Shown: positions 1 to 9,575 of the stretch, piece after piece
Layout of the letters: each line of letters opens with the position of its first letter
Numbering within the stretch: position 1 is the first letter of the stretch
Assembly: GCF_003425685.1 (NCBI RefSeq)
Contig: NZ_QJKM01000010.1
Location: 215,645 to 279,644 of the forward strand
Direction: 5' to 3'
DNA: 64,000 bases
Source: Rhizobium terrae
GTDB lineage: Bacteria > Pseudomonadota > Alphaproteobacteria > Rhizobiales > Rhizobiaceae
Translations under genes and position numbers: made by a program
The notes under the pieces: model-generated
Database searches by the model: none
Seen by the model: the letters and a program-made list of their open reading frames with translations, nothing else
Told to the model about the DNA's origin: nothing

Positions 1-390
1 GACGCCAACCATGACCACTTCCAGAAGCAGGAAGGCGATCATGTATTCCTTGAGACGCTTTTCGACCGATTCCCAGCTGGCGAGCACGCAGAAGGGCATC
101 AGGAAGGTCGTCAGGATGACGAACAGCATGGAGATGCCGTCGACGCCGAGATGATAGGAGATGCCGGTGCCGAGCCATTCATGCTTCTCGACCATCTGGA
201 AGCCGGGATTCGAATTGTCGAAGCCGATCCAGATGAAGAGCGAGACGATGAAGGTGAAGACCGTCGTGAACAGCGAGACGTTGAGGATATTGCGGCGGCC
301 GAACGGGCCGTCCTCCCGTGTCAGAAGCAGGAGCACGACGCCGACCAGCGGCAGGAAGGTGACCGTCGAGAGAATTGGCCAGTCGGTCAT
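1..390 (-). CDS. nuoM: NADH-quinone oxidoreductase subunit M, N-terminal part (cut by window edge)
   Basis: Antiporter-like membrane subunit of complex I, part of the proton-pumping arm in the inner membrane. Only the first 130 codons are present; the gene continues left of base 1. Translation starts MTDWPILSTV and continues with hydrophobic helices and the segment YHLGVDGISML typical of NuoM. The ATG overlaps the nuoL stop by one base (TAATG), so the two are translationally coupled. nuoN would be expected beyond the edge. Family assignment is firm from sequence and position. Confidence 0.93.
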   Translation of the reverse strand, partial: MTDWPILSTVTFLPLVGVVLLLLTREDGPFGRRNILNVSLFTTVFTFIVSLFIWIGFDNSNPGFQMVEKHEWLGTGISYHLGVDGISMLFVILTTFLMPFCVLASWESVEKRLKEYMIAFLLLEVVMVGV

Positions 391-2390
391 TAGATTGAGC
401 TCCCGAGCATCATCCAGGTGACGAGGGCGGCAATGCCGATCAGCATCGCGAACGCATAGTGATAAAGGTAACCGGACTGCAGCTTGACAACCCGGTTGGT
501 GACGTCGACCACGCGGGCGGCAACGCCGTTCGGGCCGTAGGTGTCGATGACGCCGATGTCACCCTTCTTCCACAGGAACCGGCCGAGCGCCTTGGCGGAA
601 CGGACGAAGAGGAAATCGTAGATCTCGTCGAAATACCACTTGTTGAGCAGGAACTCGTAGAGGACCTTCTGCGAGGCGGCGAGACGGCGGGGCGTCGAGG
701 GCGATTTGATGTAGAAGTACCAGGCGGTGACGAAACCGACCAGCATGGCGATGAAGGGGCTCAATGCCACAAGCGCCGGCACGTGATGGAATTCGTGCAG
801 CAGTTCGTTGTGTTCGGAGGTGAACAGCGCACCCTTCCAGAACTCGGCATATTCCTCGCCGTAGAAGTAACCTTCAAAGATCACGCCGGCCAGGACCGCG
901 CCGATCGCCAGGAGATAGAGCGGGATCAGCATGACGTTCGGCGATTCGTGCACGTGGTGCATGACGTCGGCCGAGGCGCGCGGCTTGCCGAAGAAGGTGA
1001 GGAAGGCGAGACGCCAGGAATAGAAGCTGGTGAAGAGAGCGGCCACGACCAGCAGCGTGAAGGCAAAGCCCGAGGCGGCCGAATGCGAGGCATAGGCCGC
1101 TTCGATGATCACGTCTTTGGAGAAGAAGCCGGCGAAACCGACCGGCGTGAACGGGATGCCGACGCCGGTCAACGCCAGCGTACCGATCGTCATCATCCAG
1201 AAGGTGACGGGGATATGCTTCCTGAGGCCGCCCATGTAGCGCATGTCCTGCTCCCCGTCGACGGCATGGATGACCGAACCGGCGCCAAGGAACAGCAGCG
1301 CCTTGAAGAAGGCGTGCGTAAACAGGTGGAAGATCGCCGCGCCATAGGCCCCGACGCCGAGTGCGACGAACATGTAGCCGAGCTGAGAGCAGGTGGAATA
1401 GGCGATGACGCGCTTGATGTCGTTCTGGACGAGACCGACGGTCGCCGCGAAGAAGGCGGTGATGGCGCCGATGATCGTCACGAAGAGCAAAGCATCCGGC
1501 GAAAGCTCGAAGAGCGGCGACATGCGGGCGACGAGGAAGACGCCGGCGGTGACCATGGTCGCCGCATGGATGAGCGCGGAGACCGGGGTCGGGCCTTCCA
1601 TGGCGTCCGGCAGCCAGGTATGCAGCAGGAACTGCGCCGACTTGCCCATGGCGCCCATGAAGAGCAACAGGCAGACGATGGTCAGCGCGCCGCTTCTGGT
1701 CAGCTGCATGCCGAAGATGTTGGCGATGACCTGAGAGGCTTCCGGAGCGCCTTCATGCGGCAGATAGGTGGCGGCGGCCGCAAAGATCGTCTCGAAGCTG
1801 ATCGAGCCGAACAGCACGAAGACGCCGGCAATGCCGAGCACGAAACCGAAGTCGCCGACGCGGTTGACGATGAAGGCCTTCATCGCAGCGGCCGAAGCCG
1901 AAGGCTTCTTGTACCAGAAGCCGATCAGCAGATAAGAGGCGAGACCGACGCCTTCCCAGCCGAAGAACATCTGGGCCAGATTGTCCGACGTGATCAGCAT
2001 CAGCATCGCGAAGGTGAAGAGCGACAGATAGGCGAAGAAGCGCGGCCGATGCGGATCGTGATGCATGTAGCCGATCGAATAGACATGCACGAGCGTCGAG
2101 ACGGAGTTGACGACGACGAACATGACCGCCGTCAGCGTATCGATCCTAAAGGCCCATTCGACGTCGATGCCGCCGGACTGGATCCAGCGCATCACTGGAA
2201 CCTTGATCACCTCGCCGGCCTCGCCATGGGCGAGCGCGACGTTGAAGAAGACGATCCAGGAGAGCACGGCGGCGACGATCATCAGGCCGCTGGTGACGTA
2301 TTCGGAAGCCTTGGCGCCGATCTGGCGGCCGAACAGGCCGGCGATCAGGAAGCCGATCAGGGGTAAAAAGACGATTGCCTTGTAGATCAT
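390..2390 (-). CDS. nuoL: NADH-quinone oxidoreductase subunit L
   Basis: Largest antiporter-like membrane subunit of complex I (666 aa, the usual size is about 610-670). It carries many hydrophobic helices, the conserved block HTWLPDAMEGPTPVSALIHA near residues 255-275 and a C-terminal extension that in the family forms the long lateral helix along the membrane arm. It lies between nuoK (7-bp gap) and nuoM (1-bp overlap) in the nuo operon. Nothing abnormal is seen. Confidence 0.97.
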   Translation of the reverse strand: MIYKAIVFLPLIGFLIAGLFGRQIGAKASEYVTSGLMIVAAVLSWIVFFNVALAHGEAGEVIKVPVMRWIQSGGIDVEWAFRIDTLTAVMFVVVNSVSTLVHVYSIGYMHHDPHRPRFFAYLSLFTFAMLMLITSDNLAQMFFGWEGVGLASYLLIGFWYKKPSASAAAMKAFIVNRVGDFGFVLGIAGVFVLFGSISFETIFAAAATYLPHEGAPEASQVIANIFGMQLTRSGALTIVCLLLFMGAMGKSAQFLLHTWLPDAMEGPTPVSALIHAATMVTAGVFLVARMSPLFELSPDALLFVTIIGAITAFFAATVGLVQNDIKRVIAYSTCSQLGYMFVALGVGAYGAAIFHLFTHAFFKALLFLGAGSVIHAVDGEQDMRYMGGLRKHIPVTFWMMTIGTLALTGVGIPFTPVGFAGFFSKDVIIEAAYASHSAASGFAFTLLVVAALFTSFYSWRLAFLTFFGKPRASADVMHHVHESPNVMLIPLYLLAIGAVLAGVIFEGYFYGEEYAEFWKGALFTSEHNELLHEFHHVPALVALSPFIAMLVGFVTAWYFYIKSPSTPRRLAASQKVLYEFLLNKWYFDEIYDFLFVRSAKALGRFLWKKGDIGVIDTYGPNGVAARVVDVTNRVVKLQSGYLYHYAFAMLIGIAALVTWMMLGSSI

Positions 2391-2397
2391 GACCCGA

Positions 2398-2706
2398 TCA
2401 GCCCTTCATCATATTGACGTCTTCGACCGCGATCGAGCCGCGGTTGCGGTAGAAGACGACAAGAATTGCAAGACCGATGGCGGCTTCCGCGGCCGCGACG
2501 GTCAGAATGAACAATGCGAAGACCTGGCCGACGATGTCGTTCAGGAAGGAGGAGAAGGCCACCATGTTGAGGTTGACCGAGAGCAGGATGAGCTCCACCG
2601 ACATCAGGATGATGATGACGTTCTTGCGGTTCAGGAAAATGCCGAAAACGCCGAGCGTGAAGAGGATGGCGCTGACCGTGAGATAATGGGAAAGACCGAT
2701 TTCCAT
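2398..2706 (-). CDS. nuoK: NADH-quinone oxidoreductase subunit K
   Basis: Small membrane subunit of complex I with three predicted helices (102 aa, normal length). The translation begins MEIGLSHYLTVSAILFTLGV and contains MSVELILLSVNLN in helix 2, the segment carrying the conserved glutamate that takes part in proton transfer. An 84-bp gap separates it from nuoJ upstream, and nuoL follows closely. Confidence 0.96.
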   Translation of the reverse strand: MEIGLSHYLTVSAILFTLGVFGIFLNRKNVIIILMSVELILLSVNLNMVAFSSFLNDIVGQVFALFILTVAAAEAAIGLAILVVFYRNRGSIAVEDVNMMKG

Positions 2707-2790
2707 TTTTCTTGTTCCTTTTACCCGCCTAGTTCTTCTTCCGGCGCATGTCGTTATCGCAAAACCGCTTCACACTTTTGCGCGACATGC

Positions 2791-3405
2791 TCACACGCCC
2801 TGGCCCGGCTTGACCTTGACCACCTCGACGGCGGTTTCGGGCGTACGGGCAACCTGTCTGGAAACATCCTGGCGCTTGATGTTGGTGCGGTGGCGCAGCG
2901 TCAACACGATCGCGCCGATCATCGCCACCAGCAGCACCAGGCCGGCGATCTGGAAGAAGTAGACATAATTCGTATAGAGCACGTCGCCGAGCGCCGCCGT
3001 GTTGGTGCGGGTCGCCGGGTTCGGGATCGGCATGGTGATCGCCTTGGCCGCACCCGGCGTCAGCACGCTACCGCCGATGACGACGACAAGTTCAGCTGCG
3101 ACGATCAGGCCGATCAGGATGCCGATCGGTGCATATTGCAGGACGCCCGAGCGCAGTTCGGCGAAGTCGATGTCGAGCATCATCACGACGAAGAGGAAGA
3201 GGACCGCAACGGCGCCGATATAGACGACCAGCAGGATCATCGCCAGGAATTCGGCGCCCGTGAGCAGGAAGAGGCCGGCCGAATTGAAGAAGACCAGGAT
3301 GAGAAAGAGCACCGAGTGGACCGGGTTTTTGGCCGAAATGACCATGAACGCCGACGCCACCGCGACGAACGCGAAGAGATAGAAGAAGATAGCCTGCAGA
3401 CCCAT
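2791..3405 (-). CDS. nuoJ: NADH-quinone oxidoreductase subunit J
   Basis: Membrane subunit of complex I near the quinone/proton coupling region. From the ATG at 3405 the protein is 204 aa and starts MGLQAIFFYLFAFVAVASAF. The reading frame is open further upstream to 3489, but those 28 residues (MPGAYQATGF...) are polar and unlike the family, so the internal ATG was chosen. The helix FLAMILLVVYIGAVAVLFLFVVMML is the conserved NuoJ helix 3. A 151-bp gap precedes it after nuoI. Confidence 0.95.
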   Translation of the reverse strand: MGLQAIFFYLFAFVAVASAFMVISAKNPVHSVLFLILVFFNSAGLFLLTGAEFLAMILLVVYIGAVAVLFLFVVMMLDIDFAELRSGVLQYAPIGILIGLIVAAELVVVIGGSVLTPGAAKAITMPIPNPATRTNTAALGDVLYTNYVYFFQIAGLVLLVAMIGAIVLTLRHRTNIKRQDVSRQVARTPETAVEVVKVKPGQGV

Positions 3406-3556
3406 CGTGGTGCCTTTTCGTCCCTCAGCCGGGATCGGAGCGGACGCCCCTACCCGTCGAAACCCGGTTGCCTGATACGCACCGGGCATTTCATCCAGAT
3501 GTCACCGGCGCATTGCTCGCTGAATGGGAGCTGCACCGGGAAGAATGCGTCCCGCC

Positions 3557-4048
3557 TCAGCGGTAGGGCGCATCCAGAGCGATGTTGCGGGCGATCTCCC
3601 GCTCCCAGCGATCGCCGTTTTCCAGCAGCCGCGCCTTGTCGAAGTAGAGTTCTTCGCGCGTTTCGGTCGAGAACTCGAAGTTCGGGCCCTCGACGATCGC
3701 GTCGACCGGGCAGGCTTCCTGGCAGAAACCGCAATAGATGCACTTCACCATGTCGATGTCGTAACGCACCGTGCGGCGGGTGCCGTCGTTGCGGCGCGGA
3801 CCCGCCTCGATGGTGATCGCCTGGGCAGGACAGATCGCCTCGCACAGCTTGCAGGCGATGCAGCGCTCCTCGCCGTTCGGATAACGGCGCAGCGCATGTT
3901 CGCCGCGGAAGCGCGGAGAGACCGGCCCCTTCTCGAACGGATAGTTGATCGTCGCCTTCTGCTTGAAGAAGTAACGCATCGACAGGAAGAACGCCCCGAC
4001 GAACTCCTTCAGGAACAGCGAATTCACGGCTTGGCCGAGACTTGCCAT
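3557..4048 (-). CDS. nuoI: NADH-quinone oxidoreductase subunit I (two 4Fe-4S clusters)
   Basis: Peripheral-arm subunit that carries electrons through clusters N6a and N6b. At 163 aa it has the normal length. Two complete ferredoxin motifs are visible: CIACKLCEAICPAQAI and CIYCGFCQEACPVDAI, each CxxCxxCxxxCP. It is preceded by nuoH (40-bp gap) and followed by nuoJ. No anomalies. Confidence 0.97.
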   Translation of the reverse strand: MASLGQAVNSLFLKEFVGAFFLSMRYFFKQKATINYPFEKGPVSPRFRGEHALRRYPNGEERCIACKLCEAICPAQAITIEAGPRRNDGTRRTVRYDIDMVKCIYCGFCQEACPVDAIVEGPNFEFSTETREELYFDKARLLENGDRWEREIARNIALDAPYR

Positions 4049-4088
4049 GTTTATTCTCCAATGATGCCGGAAGCGGGAACGGTCACGA

Positions 4089-5132
4089 TCATGCCCATCC
4101 CATCAGCTTCAGCACGAATGCGGTAATGACGACCATGGCGAGCGACAGCGGCAGGAAGATCTTCCAGCCCAGCCGCATGAGCTGGTCGTAGCGGTAGCGC
4201 GGAACGAAGGCCTTCACCATGGCAAACATGAAGAAGACGAAGCCCGCCTTCAGCACGAACCAGATGATGCCCGGCACCCAGTTGAGGATGGCGATATCGA
4301 CCGGCGGCAGCCAGCCGCCGAGGAAGAGGATCGTGGTCAGCGCGCACATCAGGCAGATCGCCGCGTATTCGCCGAGCATGAACATCATGTAGGGGGTGGA
4401 GCCGTATTCGACCATGAAGCCGGCGACCAGTTCCGATTCCGCTTCCGGAAGGTCGAAGGGCGGGCGGTTCGTTTCGGCGAGCGCCGAGATGAAGAACACC
4501 ACGAACATCGGGAACAGCGCCAGCCAGTGCCAGTCGAGGAACGAGGCCGGTAGGCCCATCATCGTGCCGAGGCCATCGTGCTGGGCGTTGACGATGTCGG
4601 TCAGGTTCAGCGAACCGACGCAGAGCAGCACAGTGACGATGACGAAGCCGATCGAGACTTCGTAGGAGACCATCTGCGCCGCCGAGCGGAGCGCGCCGAG
4701 GAAGGGGTATTTCGAGTTCGAAGCCCAGCCGCCCATGATGATGCCGTAGACTTCGAGCGAGGAGATCGCAAAGACATAGAGGATGCCGACATTGATGTTG
4801 GCGATGACCCAGCTATCGGCGAGCGGAATGACCGCCCAGGTGGCGAGAGCCAGCGTCACGGCGACGAGCGGAGCAAGCAGGAAGACGCCCTTGTTGGCGC
4901 CCGCCGGAATGACCGGCTCCTTGAAGACGAACTTCAAAAGGTCGGCGAAAGACTGGAACAGACCGAAGGGGCCGACGACGTTCGGGCCCCGGCGCAGCTG
5001 GACGGCTGCCCAGATCTTGCGGTCGGCAAGCAGGATATAGGCGATGAAGACGAGCAGGCAGACCAAAAGCAGCAGGGACTGCGCCACCATGATGATGCCC
5101 GGCCAGACATAGATGGAAAAGAACGAATCCAT
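4089..5132 (-). CDS. nuoH: NADH-quinone oxidoreductase subunit H
   Basis: Membrane subunit that forms the quinone chamber at the junction with the peripheral arm. From ATG 5132 the protein is 347 aa and starts MDSFFSIYVWPGIIMVAQSL; an upstream in-frame extension to 5186 overlaps nuoG and is rejected. Family blocks include DRKIWAAVQLRRGPNVVGPFG and AETNRPPFDLPEAESELVAGF, the latter lining the quinone cavity. It follows nuoG by 8 bp. Confidence 0.96.
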   Translation of the reverse strand: MDSFFSIYVWPGIIMVAQSLLLLVCLLVFIAYILLADRKIWAAVQLRRGPNVVGPFGLFQSFADLLKFVFKEPVIPAGANKGVFLLAPLVAVTLALATWAVIPLADSWVIANINVGILYVFAISSLEVYGIIMGGWASNSKYPFLGALRSAAQMVSYEVSIGFVIVTVLLCVGSLNLTDIVNAQHDGLGTMMGLPASFLDWHWLALFPMFVVFFISALAETNRPPFDLPEAESELVAGFMVEYGSTPYMMFMLGEYAAICLMCALTTILFLGGWLPPVDIAILNWVPGIIWFVLKAGFVFFMFAMVKAFVPRYRYDQLMRLGWKIFLPLSLAMVVITAFVLKLMGWA

Positions 5133-5140
5133 GTGCAAAA

Positions 5141-7222
5141 TTACTCCGCCGCAGCCTGGAAATTGTTGCGGGCCAATGCCGAGCATTCCGCCATGACGGC
5201 GGATGCGCGAGCGATCGGGTTCGTCAAATAGAAGTCTTTGATCGGAGACGCAAACCCGGACTTCGTCATTGTCCCAGCTTTCTGACCGAGTGCGGCAATT
5301 TCGTTCACCGAGCCGGCCGCGATCTCGTCGATGGCGGCGAAATGCGGGTAGTCCGCATAAAGTTTCGCGCGCAGGGCGCTCAGCGAATCAAACGGCAGCT
5401 TGGCTCCGAGCACGTCGGAAAGGGCGCGGATGATCGCCCAGTCTTCGCGGGCCTCGCCCGGCGCGAAGCCGGCACGGTTGCCCATCTGGACGCGGCCTTC
5501 GGTATTGACCCAGGTGCCTGACTTTTCCGTATAGGCCGCACCCGGCAGGATGACGTCGGCATTGTGCGCGCCGGCATCGCCGTGGCTGCCAATATAGACC
5601 GTGAACTTGGCGCCCTTCTTGGAGAAATCGAGTTCATCGGCGCCGAGCAGGAAGAGGACGTCCATGCCGGCGAGCTGCGCGCTCGCATCCGCGCCGTTTG
5701 CACCCGGCACGAAGCCGAGGTCGAGGCCGCCGACACGGGCGGCTGCGGTGTGGAGGACGGCAAAGCCGTTCCACTCTTCCGTGAGCGCGCCGACCGAACC
5801 GGCCAGCTGGGCGGCGGAGCTAAGGATAGCCGCACCGTCCGGACGGGAGAGAGCCCCTTGCCCCACGATGATCATCGGGTTCTTGGCGCCGCGCAGCTTG
5901 TCGGCGAAAGCATTGGCGCCCGACGCGAGGGCGGAGAGCGTCTCCGGGCCGGCGCCGAGATAGTCATAGACATAGCGCAGTTCGCTGACTTCGCCGATCA
6001 CGCCGATCGGGAAGTTGCCGCGACGGAAGCGCTTGCGGATACGGGCGTTGAGGACGGCGGCTTCGAGGCGCGGATTGGCGCCAACCAGAAGCAGTGCGCC
6101 GGCCTGTTCGATGCCTTCGATGGTCGGATTGAAGATGTAGCTTGCGCGGCCGAGCGACGGATCAAGCGCCGTCCCGTCCTGGCGACAGTCGAGGTTTTCC
6201 GACCCGAGCGAGCGGATCAGTTCCTTCAAGGCGTACATTTCTTCCACCGAAGCCAGATCGCCGGCGATCGCGCCGATCTTGTTCGCCGACGCGCCGGATA
6301 CCGCAGCCTTGATGGCGGCGAAGGCTTCGCCCCAGGAGGCGGCGGTCAGGCGGCCGTTCTTGCGGACGTAGGGACGATCGAGGCGCTGGGTCTTCAGCCC
6401 GTCCCAGATGAAGCGGGTCTTGTCGGAAATCCACTCCTCGTTCACCTGCTCATTGACGCGCGGCATGATGCGCATCACTTCGCGGCCGCGGGTATCGACG
6501 CGGATCGCCGAGCCGACGGCATCCATGACGTCGATCGATTCGGTCTTGCCGAGCTCCCACGGGCGGGCGGTGAAGGCGAAGGGCCTTGAGGTCAGCGCGC
6601 CGACCGGGCAAAGGTCGATCACATTGCCCTGCAGTTCCGAGGTCATGGCGCTTTCGAGATAGGTGGTGATCTCGGCATCCTCGCCGCGGCCGATCAGGCC
6701 GAGCTCGGAAATGCCGCCGACTTCGGTCGTGAAGCGGACGCAGCGCGTGCAGTGAATGCAGCGGTTCATCACGGTCTTGACCAGCGGACCGATATACTTG
6801 TCTTCGACGGCGCGCTTGTTTTCCGTGTAGCGGGAACTATCGATGCCGAAGGCCATCGCCTGGTCCTGCAGGTCGCATTCGCCGCCCTGGTCGCAGATTG
6901 GGCAATCCAGCGGATGGTTGATCAGCAGGAATTCCATCACGCCTTCGCGGGCCTTCTTGACCATCGGCGTGTTGGTGAAGACTTCCGGCAGCTCGCCGTT
7001 CGGGCCGCCGCGGATGTCGCGCACGCCCATGGCGCAGGAGGCCGCCGGCTTCGGCGGGCCGCCCTTCACCTCGATCAGGCACATGCGGCAATTGCCGGCG
7101 ACCGAAAGACGTTCGTGGAAACAAAAGCGCGGGACTTCGGCACCGGCTTCCTCGCATGCCTGGAGCAGCGTGAAATGATCCGGAACCTCGACCTCTTTGC
7201 CGTCAACCTTCAGCTTAACCAT
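5141..7222 (-). CDS. nuoG: NADH-quinone oxidoreductase subunit G
   Basis: Large iron-sulfur subunit of the NADH-dehydrogenase module (693 aa). The N-terminal 2Fe-2S domain shows CFHERLSVAGNCRMC. It is followed by CPICDQGGECDLQDQ and RCIHCTRCVRF, with a further CPVGALTSRPF segment. The remainder is the molybdopterin-oxidoreductase-like domain, which in complex I has no molybdenum cofactor. It is separated by 73 bp from the helix-hairpin-helix gene upstream and by 8 bp from nuoH downstream. Confidence 0.96.
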   Translation of the reverse strand: MVKLKVDGKEVEVPDHFTLLQACEEAGAEVPRFCFHERLSVAGNCRMCLIEVKGGPPKPAASCAMGVRDIRGGPNGELPEVFTNTPMVKKAREGVMEFLLINHPLDCPICDQGGECDLQDQAMAFGIDSSRYTENKRAVEDKYIGPLVKTVMNRCIHCTRCVRFTTEVGGISELGLIGRGEDAEITTYLESAMTSELQGNVIDLCPVGALTSRPFAFTARPWELGKTESIDVMDAVGSAIRVDTRGREVMRIMPRVNEQVNEEWISDKTRFIWDGLKTQRLDRPYVRKNGRLTAASWGEAFAAIKAAVSGASANKIGAIAGDLASVEEMYALKELIRSLGSENLDCRQDGTALDPSLGRASYIFNPTIEGIEQAGALLLVGANPRLEAAVLNARIRKRFRRGNFPIGVIGEVSELRYVYDYLGAGPETLSALASGANAFADKLRGAKNPMIIVGQGALSRPDGAAILSSAAQLAGSVGALTEEWNGFAVLHTAAARVGGLDLGFVPGANGADASAQLAGMDVLFLLGADELDFSKKGAKFTVYIGSHGDAGAHNADVILPGAAYTEKSGTWVNTEGRVQMGNRAGFAPGEAREDWAIIRALSDVLGAKLPFDSLSALRAKLYADYPHFAAIDEIAAGSVNEIAALGQKAGTMTKSGFASPIKDFYLTNPIARASAVMAECSALARNNFQAAAE

Positions 7223-7295
7223 CGTCTCACTTACGTCCTCAGTTCCATCCTTCGGGTCTCCCTGGCTTGCGGCGACTCGCGGGACTTAATCCTTT

Positions 7296-8018
7296 TTATT
7301 TCAGCAGAGCTTTCGCCTGGCCGACCCAATCGTCGCGGCCGATGCGCCCTTCAAAACCCAGTTCCTTGTCGAAACGGGCGATATCCTTGTCGGTCCAGGC
7401 AGCAACCTCGGCAAGGCTCGTCACGCCCATGCCCTTCAGGATGCCTTCAAGCTTCGGGCCGATGCCCGAAATCCGTTTCAGGTCGTCGCTGCCGGCCGCC
7501 ACCTTCGAAACCTTCGGCCTGGCAGGCGCCTTCGCAGCAGCTTTCGGCGCTGGCTGAGCCTTCACCTCGGCCTTTTCGGGAGCTTTTGCAGGAGCAGCCT
7601 TCGCGACGGCCTTCTTTTCCGCCACCGGCTTTGCCGGCGGCGCCTTGCGCACGGGTTTTGCCTTTTCGGCGGGCGCGGCCGGCTCTGCGGCGACGGCACC
7701 GGCGGCAACCATCGTCTCTGCCGCAACGGAAGCCTCGGTCTCGGCCGCAGCTTCGGGCTCCGAAGCCTGCGCATTCTGCCGGTTGGTCGTCTCCATCGCG
7801 CTCTGCAATGCGCCGAAGAAGGCGCCGGCCATCTGGTTTGCGAAGCCGAAGCCGATCGCGGTCGCAGCAGCCATCGCGGCCGCCGGATGGGCGAGAAGCG
7901 GGTTCAGCGACAGGGCTTCCGAAAAATAGGGCATGTCCGAGAAACGGGACGGACGCGTGGGATCGAGCGCCGGATGATCCGCCGCATGCTTTTCCTGCTC
8001 GTTGCCCGTTTTCGTCAC
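7296..8018 (-). CDS. Ala/Pro-rich protein with C-terminal helix-hairpin-helix domain, inserted in nuo operon
   Basis: 240-aa protein encoded between nuoF (5-bp gap) and nuoG. Residues 1-75 include a short hydrophobic stretch; residues 90-175 are low-complexity Ala/Lys/Pro/Glu sequence, probably a flexible linker. Residues about 180-240 (DDLKRISGIGPKLEGILKGM...) form a helix-hairpin-helix domain nearly identical in plan to the tail of nuoE in this operon (DDLQLISGVGPKIEATLHDI...). The C-terminal signature GRIGRDDWVGQAKAL matches GRIERDDWVKQADAL in NuoE. The shared tail suggests a common partner or an accessory subunit of rhizobial complex I; function is not known from sequence. Confidence 0.85.
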   Translation of the reverse strand: MTKTGNEQEKHAADHPALDPTRPSRFSDMPYFSEALSLNPLLAHPAAAMAAATAIGFGFANQMAGAFFGALQSAMETTNRQNAQASEPEAAAETEASVAAETMVAAGAVAAEPAAPAEKAKPVRKAPPAKPVAEKKAVAKAAPAKAPEKAEVKAQPAPKAAAKAPARPKVSKVAAGSDDLKRISGIGPKLEGILKGMGVTSLAEVAAWTDKDIARFDKELGFEGRIGRDDWVGQAKALLK

Positions 8019-8023
8019 AGCCG

Positions 8024-9328
8024 TTACTCCGCAGCTTCCATGACGGCGCCGTGCGCCATGGCGTTGTAGGTGTATTGGTCGATGCGTTTTTCGATCTCAT
8101 CGCGGAAATTGCGGATGAGGCCCTGGACCGGCCAGGCGGCGGCATCGCCGAGCGCACAGATGGTGTGTCCCTCGATCTGCTTCGTCACCTGGAACAGCAT
8201 GTCGATTTCGCGCTTCTGGGCATTGCCCTTCACCATGCGCTCCATGACGCGCCACATCCAGCCCGTGCCTTCGCGGCACGGCGTGCACTGGCCGCAGCTT
8301 TCGTGCTTGAAGAAGGCCGAAAGGCGGGCGATCGCCTTGATGATGTCCGTCGACTTGTCCATGACGATGATCGCAGCCGTGCCGAAGGACGACTTCTTGT
8401 CGCGCATGCCGTCGAAGTCCATGATCGCGTCGCCCATGTCCTCGCCCCGGATGACCGGGCAGGATGCGCCGCCCGGAATGACGGCGAGCAGATTGTCCCA
8501 ACCGCCGCGGATGCCGCCGGCATGCTTTTCGATCAGTTCGCGGAACGGGATGCCCATGGCCTCTTCGACCGTGCAGGGCTTGTTCACATGGCCCGAGATC
8601 ATGAAGAGCTTGGTGCCGACATTGTTCGGACGGCCGATCGAGGAGAACCAGCCGGCGCCGCGGCGCAGGATGGTCGGGGCAACGGCGATCGATTCGACGT
8701 TGTTGACCGTCGTCGGGCAGCCGTAGAGGCCCATATTGGCCGGGAACGGCGGTTTCAGGCGCGGCTGGCCCTTCTTGCCTTCGAGGCTTTCGAGCAGGGC
8801 CGTCTCCTCGCCGCAGATATAGGCGCCGGCGCCGTGATGCACGTAGATGTCGAAATCCCAACCGAGCTTGTTGTTGCCGCCGAGAAGGCCGTAGTCGTAG
8901 CACTCGTCGATCGCCGCCTGCAGGGCCTCGCGCTCGCGCATATATTCGCCGCGCACGTAGATATAGGCGGTATGGGCGCCCATGGCGAAACCGGCGATGA
9001 CGCAGCCCTCGATCAGCGTGTGCGGATCGTGGCGCATGATTTCGCGGTCCTTGCAGGTGCCCGGCTCCGATTCGTCGGCATTGACGACGAGGTAATGCGG
9101 ACGGCCGTCGCTCTCCTTCGGCATGAAGGACCACTTGAGACCGGTCGGGAAGCCTGCGCCACCGCGACCGCGAAGACCGGAGGCCTTCATCTCGTTGATG
9201 ATCCAGTCCCTGCCCTTTTCGAGGATTTCCTTGGTGCCGTCCCAATGGCCGCGACTCATCGCGCCCTTCAAGGACTTGTCCCTGAGGCCGTAGATATTGG
9301 TGAAGATGCGATCCTGGTCTTTGAGCAT
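8024..9328 (-). CDS. nuoF: NADH-quinone oxidoreductase subunit F (NADH/FMN-binding)
   Basis: Catalytic subunit that oxidises NADH with FMN and passes electrons to a 4Fe-4S cluster (434 aa, normal). Visible landmarks are the glycine-rich GRGGAGFPTGLKW (NADH/FMN), YICGEETALLESLEG, and the cluster ligands ESCGQCTPCREGTGW with a fourth cysteine in HTICALGDAAAWP. It is 3 bp downstream of a small coiled-coil gene and 5 bp upstream of the helix-hairpin-helix gene, so it is tightly within the operon. Confidence 0.97.
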   Translation of the reverse strand: MLKDQDRIFTNIYGLRDKSLKGAMSRGHWDGTKEILEKGRDWIINEMKASGLRGRGGAGFPTGLKWSFMPKESDGRPHYLVVNADESEPGTCKDREIMRHDPHTLIEGCVIAGFAMGAHTAYIYVRGEYMREREALQAAIDECYDYGLLGGNNKLGWDFDIYVHHGAGAYICGEETALLESLEGKKGQPRLKPPFPANMGLYGCPTTVNNVESIAVAPTILRRGAGWFSSIGRPNNVGTKLFMISGHVNKPCTVEEAMGIPFRELIEKHAGGIRGGWDNLLAVIPGGASCPVIRGEDMGDAIMDFDGMRDKKSSFGTAAIIVMDKSTDIIKAIARLSAFFKHESCGQCTPCREGTGWMWRVMERMVKGNAQKREIDMLFQVTKQIEGHTICALGDAAAWPVQGLIRNFRDEIEKRIDQYTYNAMAHGAVMEAAE

Positions 9329-9331
9329 GGC

Positions 9332-9565
9332 TTATTCCGCCGGTTCTCCGATTATGTCGAGGCGCTTTTCGATGCGCGTCACACGCTGATCTAAGCGACC
9401 TAGAGTTTGATAGATGTTTGCAACATCCACATGGACGGCATTCATCTGCGTCGTCAGCGACGTCAGCCGGTTGTCCATGCCTTCGAGCCTATGCTCGATG
9501 TTGGACAACCGTCCCTGCATCGGCTTCAAGACTTCGTAGATCAGATCGTTGGTGACTTCCGCCAT
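9332..9565 (-). CDS. Small coiled-coil protein between nuoE and nuoF
   Basis: 77-aa acidic protein starting MAEVTNDLIYEVLKPMQ at ATG 9565. The heptad-like sequence LSNIEHRLEGMDNRLTSL continuing to LDQRVTRIEKRLDII predicts one continuous coiled coil with no catalytic motif. It is 10 bp after nuoE and 3 bp before nuoF, so it is co-translated with complex I genes. The frame is open further upstream to 9658 inside nuoE but without a better start. It may be an assembly or regulatory peptide; function is unknown. Confidence 0.75.
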   Translation of the reverse strand: MAEVTNDLIYEVLKPMQGRLSNIEHRLEGMDNRLTSLTTQMNAVHVDVANIYQTLGRLDQRVTRIEKRLDIIGEPAE

Positions 9566-9575
9566 CTTCTCTTCC

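Noticed and set aside
459..2366. 635-codon open frame antisense to nuoL, and similar antisense frames across the nuo operon
   Set aside because: Shadow frames of GC-rich coding DNA; the opposite strand encodes well-recognised complex I subunits.
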